The translations under genes were made by a program, and so were the position numbers. The notes under the pieces are model-generated. The model was not told where the DNA came from. It was given only the letters and a program-made list of their open reading frames with translations, and made no database searches. Positions 1 to 9,699 of a stretch of DNA of 64,000 bases are shown here, piece after piece; the first letter of the stretch is position 1, and each line of letters starts with the position of its first letter. Source of the DNA: Jannaschia faecimaris (GTDB taxonomy: Bacteria > Pseudomonadota > Alphaproteobacteria > Rhodobacterales > Rhodobacteraceae); NCBI RefSeq assembly GCF_900107415.1, contig NZ_FNPX01000011.1, forward strand, positions 51,206 to 115,205. Direction: 5' to 3'.

Positions 1-880
1 TGATGATCTGCCAACTCAGCCAACTCATGTCATAGGCGATTACCATCGGCGTGCCCGACGCTGCCAACTCCAGACTAACCGTGCCCGATGCCGCGAGCGC
101 AGCAGTCGCGGCAGCAAACGCCGCTCGTTTTTCAAAAGGGTCTGTCACAACAATCGGATTGCCCGGCCAGGATGCGACCATCGCACCGATTGTATCGGCA
201 AGATGTGGCACCGTGGGAACGACCACGCGCATGTCGCGGGGGATTTGCTCCAACGCCTCTCCGAAGATTGGGCCCAAACGGGAAACCTCACCGCGACGGG
301 AGCCTGGCAAGACAAGTGCGACCTTCTCGCCATATGCATCCCGGAAAGCGGCGATTTCAGTCGCGCTGGCCTGTGGCTCAGCCACGACCGGGTGCCCAAC
401 GAAATCGCAGGTCATGCCCGCCGCTTCCATGTAAGGCGGCTCGAACGGCAAAAGCGCCAGTACGTGATCCACGTTGCGCGCCATCTTGGCCACCCGCCCT
501 TCCCGCCACGCCCAAACCGAGGGCGCGACGTAATGGATGACTTTCTGTGCCGGGTTTTTCTGCCGCACCTTCCCGGCCACGCGCAGGCAGAAATCGGGGC
601 TGTCGATGGTGACAAGGGCATCCGGTTGCATCGCCATGATCGCCGCCACAGCCTGATCACGGCGTCGCAGCAGGTCGGGCAGACGCGGCAGCACCTCGGT
701 CAGCCCCATTACCGACAGGACTTCCATCGGGAACAGGCTCTCCAACCCCTCCGCGATCATTTCCGGCCCGCCAATCCCCGCCATTTCGACCGTTGGGTCC
801 AACTCGCGCAATCCACGGATCAACGCAGCCCCGAGCCTGTCGCCCGACGGCTCCCCTGCAATGAGGAATAGCTGCGTCAC
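1..880 (-). CDS. lpxB: lipid-A-disaccharide synthase LpxB (3' end outside window)
   Basis: Glycosyltransferase family 19 enzyme that joins UDP-2,3-diacylglucosamine and lipid X into the lipid A disaccharide at the inner membrane. About 293 codons are visible of the usual 380 or so; the C-terminus lies beyond base 1. The N-terminus carries the family hallmark IAGEPSGD, followed by HYVAPSVWAWR and LLPFEPPY, and later VLPGSRRGEV. The start is a GTG at 880 that overlaps the lpxI stop as GTGA, which indicates translational coupling. Last visible gene of the envelope operon. The gene is too complete to be anything else; only the missing end is uncertain. Confidence 0.95.
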   Translation of the reverse strand, partial: MTQLFLIAGEPSGDRLGAALIRGLRELDPTVEMAGIGGPEMIAEGLESLFPMEVLSVMGLTEVLPRLPDLLRRRDQAVAAIMAMQPDALVTIDSPDFCLRVAGKVRQKNPAQKVIHYVAPSVWAWREGRVAKMARNVDHVLALLPFEPPYMEAAGMTCDFVGHPVVAEPQASATEIAAFRDAYGEKVALVLPGSRRGEVSRLGPIFGEALEQIPRDMRVVVPTVPHLADTIGAMVASWPGNPIVVTDPFEKRAAFAAATAALAASGTVSLELAASGTPMVIAYDMSWLSWQII

Positions 881-1662
881 GGCGCGATGGTCGTCAGGAA
901 AAGGCCGCTTTCCTTTAGACGCGCCCGCACAGAATCCGGCTCCAGCACGATCACGGAACCCTGCACCACTGCAATGCCAGACAATCCGGCCCGCGCGGCC
1001 CCCGTGACCGTCTCAGGCCCGATGGTTGCGATGTCGACGCGCCGGTCCTGTCCTCGCTTGGCCGATTTGAACAGAACACCCCCATTGGGACGCGCGAAGG
1101 GCGCAGTCAGGCTGGCCAGCATCCAGTCGGTGCCCGGCGTGGTTTCAACCGCCAACACCTGCCCACCCGCGACGACACAGCCCTGTCCGATATCCAGATC
1201 CGACAACGCGGCGTGCACCGCGCGGGCCTTGTCGATGTCGGCAGCGTCGCGCGCGCCCACCTCGCCAGCCACCGGCACATCCAGCAGCGCAGGGGCCACG
1301 TCCTGCGCGGCCAAGATCGTAATGCCCGCCTCCTCGAAGAATGCCAGAACAATGCGCAGCGCGGCGTCGTCCCCGGCCTGAAGCGCCTGCATCATGCGCG
1401 GGGCAAGCGGCATCGTCGCCGCGTCGATCATCGTCGCGTCAAGCCGAGGGCGCGCGATTGCCCCGGCAAAACAGACCTCGGTCACGCCACGGCCCTTGAG
1501 GTCGGCAATGAAGCTGCCCAGTCGTTCAACCCGGAACGGCTCGGACGTTATGCCGTCGGGCGCATATCCCTCTAGGTGAAAACAGGTCCAATCCTGTCCC
1601 GTCAACCCGCCCGCGACCGCATGCGGCAAAGCACCCGATCCAGCAATCAGCGCCAGCGTCAC
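877..1662 (-). CDS. lpxI: UDP-2,3-diacylglucosamine pyrophosphatase LpxI
   Basis: Hydrolyses UDP-2,3-diacylglucosamine to lipid X and UMP. LpxI replaces the unrelated LpxH in alphaproteobacteria, and its position between lpxA and lpxB fits that role. The 261-residue protein starts with the family pattern LIAGSGALPHAVA and contains the conserved C-terminal stretch FKSAKRGQDRRVD and DIATIGPETV. Length is normal for the family. Start is GTG, overlapping the lpxA stop by four bases (GTGA); its own stop overlaps the lpxB GTG in the same way. The enzyme name follows from family recognition and context. Confidence 0.93.
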   Translation of the reverse strand: MTLALIAGSGALPHAVAGGLTGQDWTCFHLEGYAPDGITSEPFRVERLGSFIADLKGRGVTEVCFAGAIARPRLDATMIDAATMPLAPRMMQALQAGDDAALRIVLAFFEEAGITILAAQDVAPALLDVPVAGEVGARDAADIDKARAVHAALSDLDIGQGCVVAGGQVLAVETTPGTDWMLASLTAPFARPNGGVLFKSAKRGQDRRVDIATIGPETVTGAARAGLSGIAVVQGSVIVLEPDSVRARLKESGLFLTTIAP

Positions 1663-2456
1663 TTGGGGACCAGAAAATTGCGGTCGGAGGCCCCGGTGAT
1701 GAAGCTCACCATGCGTTGGACGTATTCGCTATCACTTTCATCGCCCAGACGCTTGGCACGTTCAAGAAAGGTCCCCTCGCCCTGCTTGAGCGTCAGAAGC
1801 GCAACGCGCAACGCCTGAATATCGGACCGGGCCACGCCCTTGCGCTTGAGCCCCACAAGGTTCAGCCCGTCCAATTCGGCACGCGGACCGGCAACAAGGC
1901 CGTAAGGCACCACATCGTTCGTAACCATAGACAGCGCGCCTATGATGGCCCCCTGCCCAATACGCACCCACTGGTGGACGCCAGACAGACCGCCGACGAT
2001 CACATCATCCTCGATCTGGCAATGTCCCGCGATGGCGGACTGGTTTACGACGATCACGCGGTTCCCAATGCGGCAGTCGTGCGCGATGTGACAGCCGGCC
2101 ATGTAGAGCCCATCGTCGCCCAGTACCGTTTCGCCCCCGCCCTGCGCGGTGCCTGTATTCATCGTCACGTGTTCGCGGATGCGGTTACGTGCGCCGATTA
2201 CCAGGGAAGTCTTCTCGCCACCGAACTTCTTATCCTGTGGAATCTCCCCGATGGAGCAGAACGGGAAGATCACTGTCTCCGCGCCGATGGTGGTCTTGCC
2301 AGTGACGACATTGTGGCTTCGCACATCGACACCAGCCCCCAGCGTCACCTCGGGCCCGATCAGCGAGAACGCCCCAACCGAGACACCGGGGCCCAGCACG
2401 GCCCCAGGTTCGACAAAGGCCGTCGGATGGATATTTGCGGCTGGATCGATGCTCAC
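1659..2456 (-). CDS. lpxA: UDP-N-acetylglucosamine acyltransferase LpxA
   Basis: First step of lipid A synthesis: transfers an R-3-hydroxyacyl chain from acyl-ACP to UDP-GlcNAc in the cytosol. The 265-residue protein begins with hexapeptide repeats ([17 protein letters not shown] and following) that form the left-handed beta helix, and has the catalytic histidine in [11 protein letters not shown]. The C-terminal helical part contains the [11 protein letters not shown] pattern that distinguishes LpxA from LpxD. Start is GTG at 2456 in a GTGA overlap with the fabZ stop. fabZ-lpxA-lpxI-lpxB form one coupled block, so fatty-acid and lipid A supply are expressed together. Confidence 0.96.
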   Translation of the reverse strand: MSIDPAANIHPTAFVEPGAVLGPGVSVGAFSLIGPEVTLGAGVDVRSHNVVTGKTTIGAETVIFPFCSIGEIPQDKKFGGEKTSLVIGARNRIREHVTMNTGTAQGGGETVLGDDGLYMAGCHIAHDCRIGNRVIVVNQSAIAGHCQIEDDVIVGGLSGVHQWVRIGQGAIIGALSMVTNDVVPYGLVAGPRAELDGLNLVGLKRKGVARSDIQALRVALLTLKQGEGTFLERAKRLGDESDSEYVQRMVSFITGASDRNFLVPK

Positions 2457-2914
2457 GCGGGGTCCTTGGGCAGATCCATCATAGCGGTGAAATCAGCCTC
2501 GGCGGCCGTTTCACCATCGACGGTGGCCACACCGTGGAACTTCCAGACCTTGGCACCAGGCTTGCCGCGCGTGACGTCAACCTTCATCTCCAGTACGTCG
2601 CCAGGGATGACCTTCCGGCGAAACTTGCAGCCGTCAATTGCCATGAAATATACAAGGAAGTCCTTATCGGCCAAATCGTTGGATACGCCGACCATGACGG
2701 CGGCGGTTTGGGCCATCGCCTCGACGATGGTGACGCCGGGCATGATGGGCGTCCCGGGGAAGTGGCCCTGAAAATGCGGCTCGTTGAAGGTGACGTTCTT
2801 GACCCCGACAGCGGAGGTATTTGCCACGATGTCGCGCACCTTATCGACCAACAGGAACGGATAGCGGTGCGGAATGATCCTTTGGATCAGGTGAATGTCG
2901 GCTTCGGTGGTCAT
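2453..2914 (-). CDS. fabZ: 3-hydroxyacyl-ACP dehydratase FabZ
   Basis: Hotdog-fold dehydratase of fatty acid synthesis; it competes with LpxA for hydroxyacyl-ACP, which explains the neighbourhood. The reading frame is open further upstream, but I place the start at the ATG at 2914 ([19 protein letters not shown]), because a GGGGATA ribosome site lies just before it and the residues before it do not look like FabZ. The resulting 153 residues are normal length. Active-site motif [15 protein letters not shown] is intact, with the catalytic His and the downstream Glu (VTIVEAMAQ). Separated by 61 bases from skp. Confidence 0.95.
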   Translation of the reverse strand: MTTEADIHLIQRIIPHRYPFLLVDKVRDIVANTSAVGVKNVTFNEPHFQGHFPGTPIMPGVTIVEAMAQTAAVMVGVSNDLADKDFLVYFMAIDGCKFRRKVIPGDVLEMKVDVTRGKPGAKVWKFHGVATVDGETAAEADFTAMMDLPKDPA

Positions 2915-2975
2915 GGTATCCCCTATCATCCTGGCGTATGGCTTAGCGCGCGTGCGGGGGCCGGGGCAAGCGGTG

Positions 2976-3581
2976 CTAGTCTCCGGTTGGCGCATCAGGC
3001 TCTTGTGGGGTCGTGGGCGGCGTGTCGTCCAAAAGGCTGCCCCCGTCGCCAAGTGCGGCGTCGATCCGGGTCAAGGCCAACGCGGTAATATCGACCTGGT
3101 CGGCCGACGCGATGACGATACGCCGATCAAGGATGACCAAGGCCCCTGTCTCGCGGGCCAGCTGCACCAGGATCGGATTGGCCTTCTCTAAGAAAATCTG
3201 TTGCGCGCGCTCGGTCTGCTGGCTAATGGCGCGGGCCTTGGCGTCTTGCGTCTGGCGTATGTCCGTCACGCGGCTGTCGAACTCCGAGGCCAGCTCGCGG
3301 AATTCGGAAATACCCATGGTATCACGCTGCTGGGTCAGCCGGCGCTCCTCCGCTTCCAACTCGGCTTCAATCTGGCGATTTTCGGAAGCAAGTTCAGCCG
3401 AAGCGGCATCGATGTCGCGCGCGATACGCTGGCCAAAAAGGCTCTCACTAAACAACGCATCACGGTCCAGCACCACGACGGCAGACGTCGGAATCCCGAC
3501 TGTAGGCGCGCCCCCTCGCTGTTGCGCCAATGCCGGAGCAACAGCGAAGGCGGCGGCCAAAGCCACCGCCAGAAACCGCAT
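2976..3581 (-). CDS. skp: OmpH/Skp-family periplasmic chaperone
   Basis: Periplasmic holdase that carries unfolded outer-membrane proteins to BamA. The 201-residue protein has a cleavable signal peptide (residues 1-19, ending AVAPALA before QQRGG) and a long charged helical middle (about 55-130) typical of the Skp coiled-coil arms. The C-terminal tail is rich in Pro, Asp and Thr and probably disordered. The ATG shares one base with the bamA stop (TGATG), so translation is coupled to bamA, as expected for the conserved bamA-skp pair. Confidence 0.9.
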   Translation of the reverse strand: MRFLAVALAAAFAVAPALAQQRGGAPTVGIPTSAVVVLDRDALFSESLFGQRIARDIDAASAELASENRQIEAELEAEERRLTQQRDTMGISEFRELASEFDSRVTDIRQTQDAKARAISQQTERAQQIFLEKANPILVQLARETGALVILDRRIVIASADQVDITALALTRIDAALGDGGSLLDDTPPTTPQEPDAPTGD

Positions 3582-5935
3582 CAGAACCGCGTCTGGATCG
3601 TCAGGTCGAACGTCTGCTCTTGGTCGTAGTCACGCTTGTTTATGGCGCGCGTGAAATTGAACCGGAGCGGACCGATTGCCGTGTCCCAGAGGAATCCGAC
3701 GCCGACGGCGGAGTTCAGGTAAAAATCGTCGTCGACGGGAATAGGGCCCGACAGGCTCGTGTCGTCCAATCCCCAGACCGATCCGACATCAAGGAACGTC
3801 GCTGCTGTGATACCATACTCGTCCGGGATGAAACCCAACGGGAATTGCGCCTCGAACCGGGCAGCAACGAAGTAGTTTCCGCCCAGCGAGTCGTTCGAGA
3901 AGTTCAGGTCGCGCGGACCGATTCCACCGGATTCAAACCCCCGGATGATGCTGGGGCCGTTGAAGAAACGGTTAGACTGGCGGGATGCATCGTCGTTTAA
4001 CGTGCTGATAACCCCGCCCTCGAGTGTCGCGTTCAGCGTGATTTCATCATTGCGAACCGTACGCTGCGCGGAAGCCAAGAACGTCGTTTTCACGAATTCC
4101 TCGTCGCCGCCGACACCGGCAAACTGCTGACCGAAACGCAACCGCACACCACGTGTGGGGTCCAGACCCTGACCGATGGTGTTGAAGTTGTACGTGTAAC
4201 CCACGAATGACGTAATCGATTTGCCTTGATCAGCAAGCAAAATTGGCGACAGGGCCGTTCCCGGCCGCGCGTCCAGTTCATCCTGGCTGATCCCGTAGAA
4301 CACGCCCAAACGGCTGTATTCCCCTGCGGGGAAATCCAGCCCCGTGCGGAACCCGACGCTTTTGGTGTCGAAGGTGAAGGCGTCGTCCGTATTCTCCGAA
4401 TAGTAAGCCGAGAAGGACAGCGCCAGATCGCGGTTCAGGAAGTAGGGTTCGATGAAGGACACCCTGGTGGACCCGCTATCGCTACTGGTATCGACTCCGA
4501 CATTCAGGGTCTGCCCGCGCCCGAGGAAGTTGGTCTCCGAGAAGTTCACCGACACGCCGACACCGTTCTGAACGGAGTAGTTCGCACCAAAGCCCAGCGA
4601 TCCGGTCGGCTGCTCCTCGACATCGACGTCAACGATGACCTGATCGGGACCCGAGCCTTCGCGCGCCGTGACATCGGCCTGGCTGAAGTAACCCAGGGCG
4701 CGAATACGCTCGGCTGCGGCGCGAATCTCACGGGGGTTGAACGGATCACCCTCTACAGTGTCAAATTCCCGACGAATGACTCGGTCAAGCGTCGTCGCGT
4801 TGCCTTCAATATCGATCCGTTCAACGAATTGCCGCTCACCCTTCTCGATTACGAAATCGACGTCCAGCGTCAGATCGGCATCGTTCCGACGGACCTGAGG
4901 TACGACACGCACAAAGGTCAGGCCCTGCTGCGTTGCCAGAAGCTCCAGCCGCTGAATCTGCCGCTCGATCGTCTGCGGATTAAATATATCACCGGGACTG
5001 ACTCGGACTTCGGACTGGTATTTATCCGTGTCGATCTCAGGCAGCGTCGAAACGGCGGTGACGGTGCCAAAACGGAACTGCTGCCCTTCCTGCACACGGA
5101 AGGTGAGGTAATAGGCGTCGCGGCTCGGCGACAATTCGGGCGTGGCCGACAGAACCTGTATATCGGCATAACCGCGCGAAAGGTAGAAATCGCGCAGCAA
5201 TTGCGCGTCCAACGCGACGCGATCCGCCACGAAGGTATCGGCACTTACAAGCGCACGGAAAATACCCGCCTGCTTGGTTTCCAGCACACGGCGAAGACGA
5301 CGGTCGGAAAAAGCCCTGTTCCCGACGAAGCTGAGCCGCTCCACCTCGGTCACGCGTCCCTCGGCGACTTCGAAGACGAGGTCGACGCGATTGTCGCTGC
5401 GCCGGATGATCTTGGGCTGAACCGTTGCCGACAGGCGACCGGACGACGCATAGGCCTCGGACAGGGCTGCCGCGTCCTGCTCCGCTTGGCGAGGCGAATA
5501 GACGCGCCGCACTTGGCTGCCGACTACGGTCAACAGGTCGTCGTCATTGAGGCGATCATTTCCTTCAATCGAAATCCGATTGATGGTTGGATATTCGTTG
5601 ACGATTACCAGCAGCTTGGAGCCTTGCGGCACGATCTCGACTGTTTCGAACAGGCCGGATGCCTGAAGACGCTGAAATCCGTCGTTGAGTTGACCGGCCT
5701 CGATGGCCTGACCGGGCGTTACGCCCAGCGTCGCAAGCACAGACGATGTCTCGATCCGGGTATTTCCCTGCACCTCGAAAGTCTGGAATCGGTAGGTCTG
5801 CGCCGCGACCGAAGTGACACTTGAAAACACAAGAACTCCGGTGGTCGCCATGAGACTAAGCCTGAGGCCCGTAAGTCCCGCTGCAACCAGCTTTTTCGTA
5901 TCCAACCCTGCCCGAACGCCGTCGTGATCCATCAT
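3581..5935 (-). CDS. bamA: outer membrane protein assembly factor BamA
   Basis: Central Omp85 subunit of the BAM complex, inserting beta-barrel proteins into the outer membrane. The 784-residue protein has an N-terminal signal region (about residues 1-45, ending SVAAQ), five POTRA repeats to about residue 420 (for example FEVQGNTRIETSSV and IEGNATTLDRVI), and a C-terminal barrel that ends in phenylalanine (TFDLTIQTRF), the usual barrel recognition signal. A GFGANYSVQNG stretch marks the start of the barrel. Two in-frame ATG codons open the gene; the first is used here. It follows rseP and a 41-codon gene and precedes skp. Confidence 0.96.
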   Translation of the reverse strand: MMDHDGVRAGLDTKKLVAAGLTGLRLSLMATTGVLVFSSVTSVAAQTYRFQTFEVQGNTRIETSSVLATLGVTPGQAIEAGQLNDGFQRLQASGLFETVEIVPQGSKLLVIVNEYPTINRISIEGNDRLNDDDLLTVVGSQVRRVYSPRQAEQDAAALSEAYASSGRLSATVQPKIIRRSDNRVDLVFEVAEGRVTEVERLSFVGNRAFSDRRLRRVLETKQAGIFRALVSADTFVADRVALDAQLLRDFYLSRGYADIQVLSATPELSPSRDAYYLTFRVQEGQQFRFGTVTAVSTLPEIDTDKYQSEVRVSPGDIFNPQTIERQIQRLELLATQQGLTFVRVVPQVRRNDADLTLDVDFVIEKGERQFVERIDIEGNATTLDRVIRREFDTVEGDPFNPREIRAAAERIRALGYFSQADVTAREGSGPDQVIVDVDVEEQPTGSLGFGANYSVQNGVGVSVNFSETNFLGRGQTLNVGVDTSSDSGSTRVSFIEPYFLNRDLALSFSAYYSENTDDAFTFDTKSVGFRTGLDFPAGEYSRLGVFYGISQDELDARPGTALSPILLADQGKSITSFVGYTYNFNTIGQGLDPTRGVRLRFGQQFAGVGGDEEFVKTTFLASAQRTVRNDEITLNATLEGGVISTLNDDASRQSNRFFNGPSIIRGFESGGIGPRDLNFSNDSLGGNYFVAARFEAQFPLGFIPDEYGITAATFLDVGSVWGLDDTSLSGPIPVDDDFYLNSAVGVGFLWDTAIGPLRFNFTRAINKRDYDQEQTFDLTIQTRF

Positions 5936-6065
5936 GTCATCCGCCTCATTACGACAGTCTTTTGTCGTCAGTACCGAACGCCATGGAGCATGTCAAAGAC
6001 GGTGAATCTCGAAAGTTGGTGTGTGTTGCCTGAAATTCAACCTCGGCCCACGACACCTGCCATGA

Positions 6066-6191
6066 TTACAGCGACTGCACCCAGGCAGCCAGCAGGATCG
6101 CGCCTCCGATGGAGAACGCGGCAAGGAAGCGGTCGATGTTCAGGCCCATGAAGACCGAGAGACCGCGGTATCCATTCTGTACGTGACGCAT
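6066..6191 (-). CDS. small single-span membrane protein, unknown function
   Basis: A 41-codon gene between rseP and bamA. It starts at an ATG at 6191 preceded by a strong GAGGGTGA ribosome site; a longer in-frame version exists, but its extra residues lack such a site. The protein has a short polar head (MRHVQNGYRGLSVFMG), then one hydrophobic segment (about residues 22-39, FLAAFSIGGAILLAAWV) that reads as a transmembrane helix. I do not recognise a named family, although similar short proteins with a GLSV-GLN-DR pattern seem familiar from this order. Its position suggests an envelope role, which is inference only. Confidence 0.6.
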   Translation of the reverse strand: MRHVQNGYRGLSVFMGLNIDRFLAAFSIGGAILLAAWVQSL

Positions 6192-6312
6192 TTCTTCACC
6201 CTCAGTTAAAGCTGTCACAACGATGCCAACAGAATGGGGCGGGAATTTGGCAGTCATGGGGCCATTCTGGACCGTCAATCGTCGCGATAACGAAACGATC
6301 AGGCGCAATCGA

Positions 6313-7656
6313 TCAGGTGCATGTTACATCGTTGAATAGCACGAACACCATCAGCGCGCCCATGAGAGCCAGCCCCATGACCATCAAAACCTTGACCGCG
6401 CCATCCGACGGCGGCTTGCCACGCACGGCCTCGTAGGCGTGAAAAACCAGGTGCCCGCCATCCAAAACGGGAATCGGGAACAGGTTCAGCAGACCGACCC
6501 CTGCGGACAAAAGCGCGATAAAGCCGATAAAGCTGGACAATCCGTGACTGGCGGCGACGGCACTGGTCTGCGCGATGCCGATCGGTCCGGACATGTTGCA
6601 GGAGCTGATTTTCCCGGTAGCGATGTATCCCAAGGTCGAAATGGAGCGGCCAAGGATGGTCCAGACCTGCGTGACTCCAAATGTCACCGCCTCAATGGGG
6701 CCGGACCGCTCGGTCGCGGCTTCGAATGCCAAGCTTGACGTGATTCCGATCAGCGCGCGCGTCTCGAACCCGCCATCGGCCAAGGGAATGTCACGTAGAC
6801 GCGGCTGCAAAGCGAACTCGAGGACCTCACCATCGCCGCCATCTTCGCGCCAGACCGTCAGCGCTACCGTTCCGTCGCCCACGCCGGCAACGGCAGCCTG
6901 CAGGTCCGCAAAGGAATTCATTGCCGCGCCATCAGCCGTCAGGATCACGTCGCCCGGACGCATGCCAATGTCCCAGGCCGCCGAACGTGGCTGAACCGTG
7001 GAGGCGCGCGCCGGGACCGGAGCAATAGCGTCAACGTCGATCACCGCGCCGTCCCGCTCGACCTGGTAGGGCAATGTCGGCGCGGACGGCAAATCACCAA
7101 TCAGATTGCCGATATCCGCGATGTCGTTCACCGATGTTCCGGCGATGGACAATATCCGGTCGCCCGGCTGGAGCGTTTGCATCTGGGCCGGAAGCGGTAC
7201 CGCTTCGCCGACCGTGGGCGTGTCTGCCGCCCGGCCAAGGATCATTGCCATGCCAGCAAACAGCACGATGGACAGGATGAAATTGAAGATCGGGCCCGCC
7301 GCCACGGTCGCCGCCCGCCGCCAGAGCGAGGCACCGGTCATCGTCTCGGCCCGCTCGGACGCGGTCATATCCTGTACCGAGTCGTCATCTCCAACCGAGG
7401 CTGCGTTCGCATCGCCGCGGAACTTGACGTAGCCCCCCAACGGCAGGGCGGCCAACTGCCAACGCGTTCCGTGCTTGTCGACCTTGGACGCAATGATCGG
7501 TCCGAAACCTATGGAAAAGACATCCGCCTTGATCCCGCACCAGCGCCCGACGATGTAATGGCCGTATTCATGAATCGCGACGATGATCGACAGCGCAATC
7601 ACGAAAGCCAGGATCATCCAGGCGAAGCCGCCGAACTGTGTTGCGATATCTGCCAT
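6313..7656 (-). CDS. rseP: RseP-type site-2 intramembrane zinc protease
   Basis: Membrane metalloprotease that cleaves anti-sigma factors and other single-span proteins inside the membrane; in proteobacteria it acts in the envelope stress pathway. Start chosen at the ATG at 7656, preceded by AAGGAA, giving 447 residues, the usual length. The zinc motif HEYGH is at residues 29-33 in the first transmembrane helix, and the second ligand motif NLFPIPVLDGG is at 391-401. Two PDZ-like domains lie between (each with a GD(R/V)IL-type core). Conserved neighbour of bamA and dxr. Confidence 0.93.
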   Translation of the reverse strand: MADIATQFGGFAWMILAFVIALSIIVAIHEYGHYIVGRWCGIKADVFSIGFGPIIASKVDKHGTRWQLAALPLGGYVKFRGDANAASVGDDDSVQDMTASERAETMTGASLWRRAATVAAGPIFNFILSIVLFAGMAMILGRAADTPTVGEAVPLPAQMQTLQPGDRILSIAGTSVNDIADIGNLIGDLPSAPTLPYQVERDGAVIDVDAIAPVPARASTVQPRSAAWDIGMRPGDVILTADGAAMNSFADLQAAVAGVGDGTVALTVWREDGGDGEVLEFALQPRLRDIPLADGGFETRALIGITSSLAFEAATERSGPIEAVTFGVTQVWTILGRSISTLGYIATGKISSCNMSGPIGIAQTSAVAASHGLSSFIGFIALLSAGVGLLNLFPIPVLDGGHLVFHAYEAVRGKPPSDGAVKVLMVMGLALMGALMVFVLFNDVTCT

Positions 7657-7675
7657 CTGCGGTTTCCTTAGTTGG

Positions 7676-8836
7676 TCAGAACGTAGCAGCGATGTCGCGT
7701 GCGACATCCCGGGCCTGCCGGTCCGTTTGAAGCACCATATCGAGGTTCATGGTGGCAGCATCAAGGCATCCTGTCGCATCCATGCGGTCCAACGTGCGCT
7801 TTACCAGCGGTGCCATGTCGGTGAACCGAATGCTGCGATCAATAAACAGATCAAGCGCAGCCTCCTTGGCTGCGTTGAACACTGCCCCCGCAAGCCCGCC
7901 CCGATCCATCACGGACCGCGCGATTTCCAACGCCGGGTAGCGGGCAGGATCGGGCGCGTGGAAGTCCAGCGTGGCAACGCGCGCAAGGTCCAGCCGCTCC
8001 ACCGGCAGATGTGTTCGGGACGGCCAGTTCAACGCATAGCCGATGGCATGCCGCATGTCGGGCGCACCTAGATGGGCCATCATCGCGCCGTCATTGAATT
8101 GCACCAGCGCATGGATCAGGCTTTGAGGATGAATGATCGTCTCGATCTTCGATGCAGGAAGCCCAAAGAACTCTTTGGTTTCGATCAGTTCCATCGCCTT
8201 GTTGAACATCGAAGCGGAATCGATCGTGATACGCTGGCCCATGTCCCAATTTGGGTGCGTACCCGCCTGTGCAGGCGTCGCCCGCGCCAGATCAGCGAGC
8301 GGCATATCCCGCAGGCCGCCGCCTGACGCTGTGATGATCACTTTCTCGACCGCGTGCATTTCCTCGCCGACAAGGGCCTGAAAGACGGCCGAATGCTCGC
8401 TGTCCACCGGCAGGATACGGCATCCATGCCGCGCCGCTTCGGATAGCAGCAGCGGTCCGGCGCACACTAGGCTTTCCTTGTTGGCCAGGGCCAACGTGCC
8501 GCCGTGGCGCACCGCGCGCAGCGACGGGACCAGCCCCGCGCTGCCGACGATTGCCGACATGAACCAGTCGGAGGGACGATCCGCTGCCTCCTCCAGGGCC
8601 CCTGCCCCGGCGGCCGCCTTGATCCCCGTTCCGGCCAAGGCGTCGCGCAGGTCTTCCAGGCGTTCATCGTGGGCGGTAACCGCGATCTCGGCCCGAAGCC
8701 GGATCGCGTCGGCGGCCAATTGGGCAATATTGTTGCCCCCGGTCAGCGCGACCGTCGTGTGCGTGCCCGCATCCAGCAGGTCCAGCGTGTTTTGCCCAAT
8801 GCTTCCGGTGGCCCCGAAGACCGAAATCCGCGTCAT
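7676..8836 (-). CDS. dxr: 1-deoxy-D-xylulose 5-phosphate reductoisomerase
   Basis: Second enzyme of the methylerythritol phosphate route to isoprenoids; it rearranges and reduces DXP to MEP with NADPH. The 386-residue protein has the Rossmann start SVFGATGSIGQNTLDL, the NKESLVCAG segment, the acidic metal site in PVDSEHSAVFQ, and the substrate loop ASGGGLRD. Length is normal. Its ATG overlaps the cdsA stop as ATGA; rseP starts 20 bases after it ends. Supplies undecaprenyl precursors for the nearby uppS product. Confidence 0.96.
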   Translation of the reverse strand: MTRISVFGATGSIGQNTLDLLDAGTHTTVALTGGNNIAQLAADAIRLRAEIAVTAHDERLEDLRDALAGTGIKAAAGAGALEEAADRPSDWFMSAIVGSAGLVPSLRAVRHGGTLALANKESLVCAGPLLLSEAARHGCRILPVDSEHSAVFQALVGEEMHAVEKVIITASGGGLRDMPLADLARATPAQAGTHPNWDMGQRITIDSASMFNKAMELIETKEFFGLPASKIETIIHPQSLIHALVQFNDGAMMAHLGAPDMRHAIGYALNWPSRTHLPVERLDLARVATLDFHAPDPARYPALEIARSVMDRGGLAGAVFNAAKEAALDLFIDRSIRFTDMAPLVKRTLDRMDATGCLDAATMNLDMVLQTDRQARDVARDIAATF

Positions 8837-9699
8837 CCGACCCCCGGAATCGGCGGGAATTCCGACAAACTCTCGACCACGAGAAGCATCAGCGCGGCAC
8901 CCAGCATCGCGTCGAACCGGTCGAACAAACCACCATGTCCCGGTAACAGATTGGAGCTGTCCTTGACGCCCATCTTCCGTTTGATCGCGCTTTCGGCGAT
9001 GTCACCCATCTGCGCCATCATGGCCAGCGCGACTGAAATGCCGACCGTCTCCCATCCCGCGTTTTGCCAGACGGCCCAAATGCCGCCGATTACGGCCGCC
9101 CCAATCCAGCCTGCTATCGTACCCGACCATGTTTTCTTGGGGCTGACCCGCGGCCAGAACTTGGGGCCGCCCAGTATCCGGCCCGCGAAGTAACCGGCAA
9201 CGTCCGATATCACCACGACCGTGATCAGCCAGACCATCCACACCAGCCCGAAGTTGGACAGATGCTGCGTCAGGGACAGCCCCGCCAACATGATGGCGGC
9301 GGTGAAACCGACCATGATACGTCTGTGCCGCCGAATGAATGCGATGCCAGCCATGGGCACCAGCATCAGAACCGGCAGCCCAAAGCCAACCGGCAAGAGG
9401 TTCGCCGAAAACAGCGCCACACCGCCAAGAACGGCCATCAGCATTGCGCGCTTGGGGCCCGTGCGCAGCATCGTCGCTAATTCCCAGAGCATGAGGCCGA
9501 CGCAGATCGCGATCAGCGAGACGAACCACAATCCTCCGCCCCAGATCGCGACGCCGCCAACGAGGAACAGGAAAACCGCAGTGCCGAGACGCGGGGCCAG
9601 GTCCTGAAAGCGGCCAGCGATCTGCGGCTCGATGGGATCTTCCATCGTGAATTCGAAAAGCGGCGGCTCTTCTTCGTCTGCCTCGGGACGATCGCTCAT
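8833..9699 (-). CDS. cdsA: phosphatidate cytidylyltransferase CdsA
   Basis: Integral membrane enzyme making CDP-diacylglycerol from phosphatidic acid and CTP. The 288-residue protein has a polar N-terminal extension of about 35 residues, then roughly seven or eight hydrophobic helices, and the family signature SDVAGYFAGRILG followed by SPKKTWSG and LGDIAES-like MGDIAESAIKRKMGVKDS. It ends with the expected LPGHGGLFDRFD. ATG overlaps the uppS stop as ATGA, so uppS, cdsA and dxr are read as a coupled group. Confidence 0.95.
   Translation of the reverse strand: MSDRPEADEEEPPLFEFTMEDPIEPQIAGRFQDLAPRLGTAVFLFLVGGVAIWGGGLWFVSLIAICVGLMLWELATMLRTGPKRAMLMAVLGGVALFSANLLPVGFGLPVLMLVPMAGIAFIRRHRRIMVGFTAAIMLAGLSLTQHLSNFGLVWMVWLITVVVISDVAGYFAGRILGGPKFWPRVSPKKTWSGTIAGWIGAAVIGGIWAVWQNAGWETVGISVALAMMAQMGDIAESAIKRKMGVKDSSNLLPGHGGLFDRFDAMLGAALMLLVVESLSEFPPIPGVG

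Noticed and set aside
4226..5824. 532-codon plus-strand frame
   Set aside because: Antisense shadow of bamA, with no start context or family resemblance.
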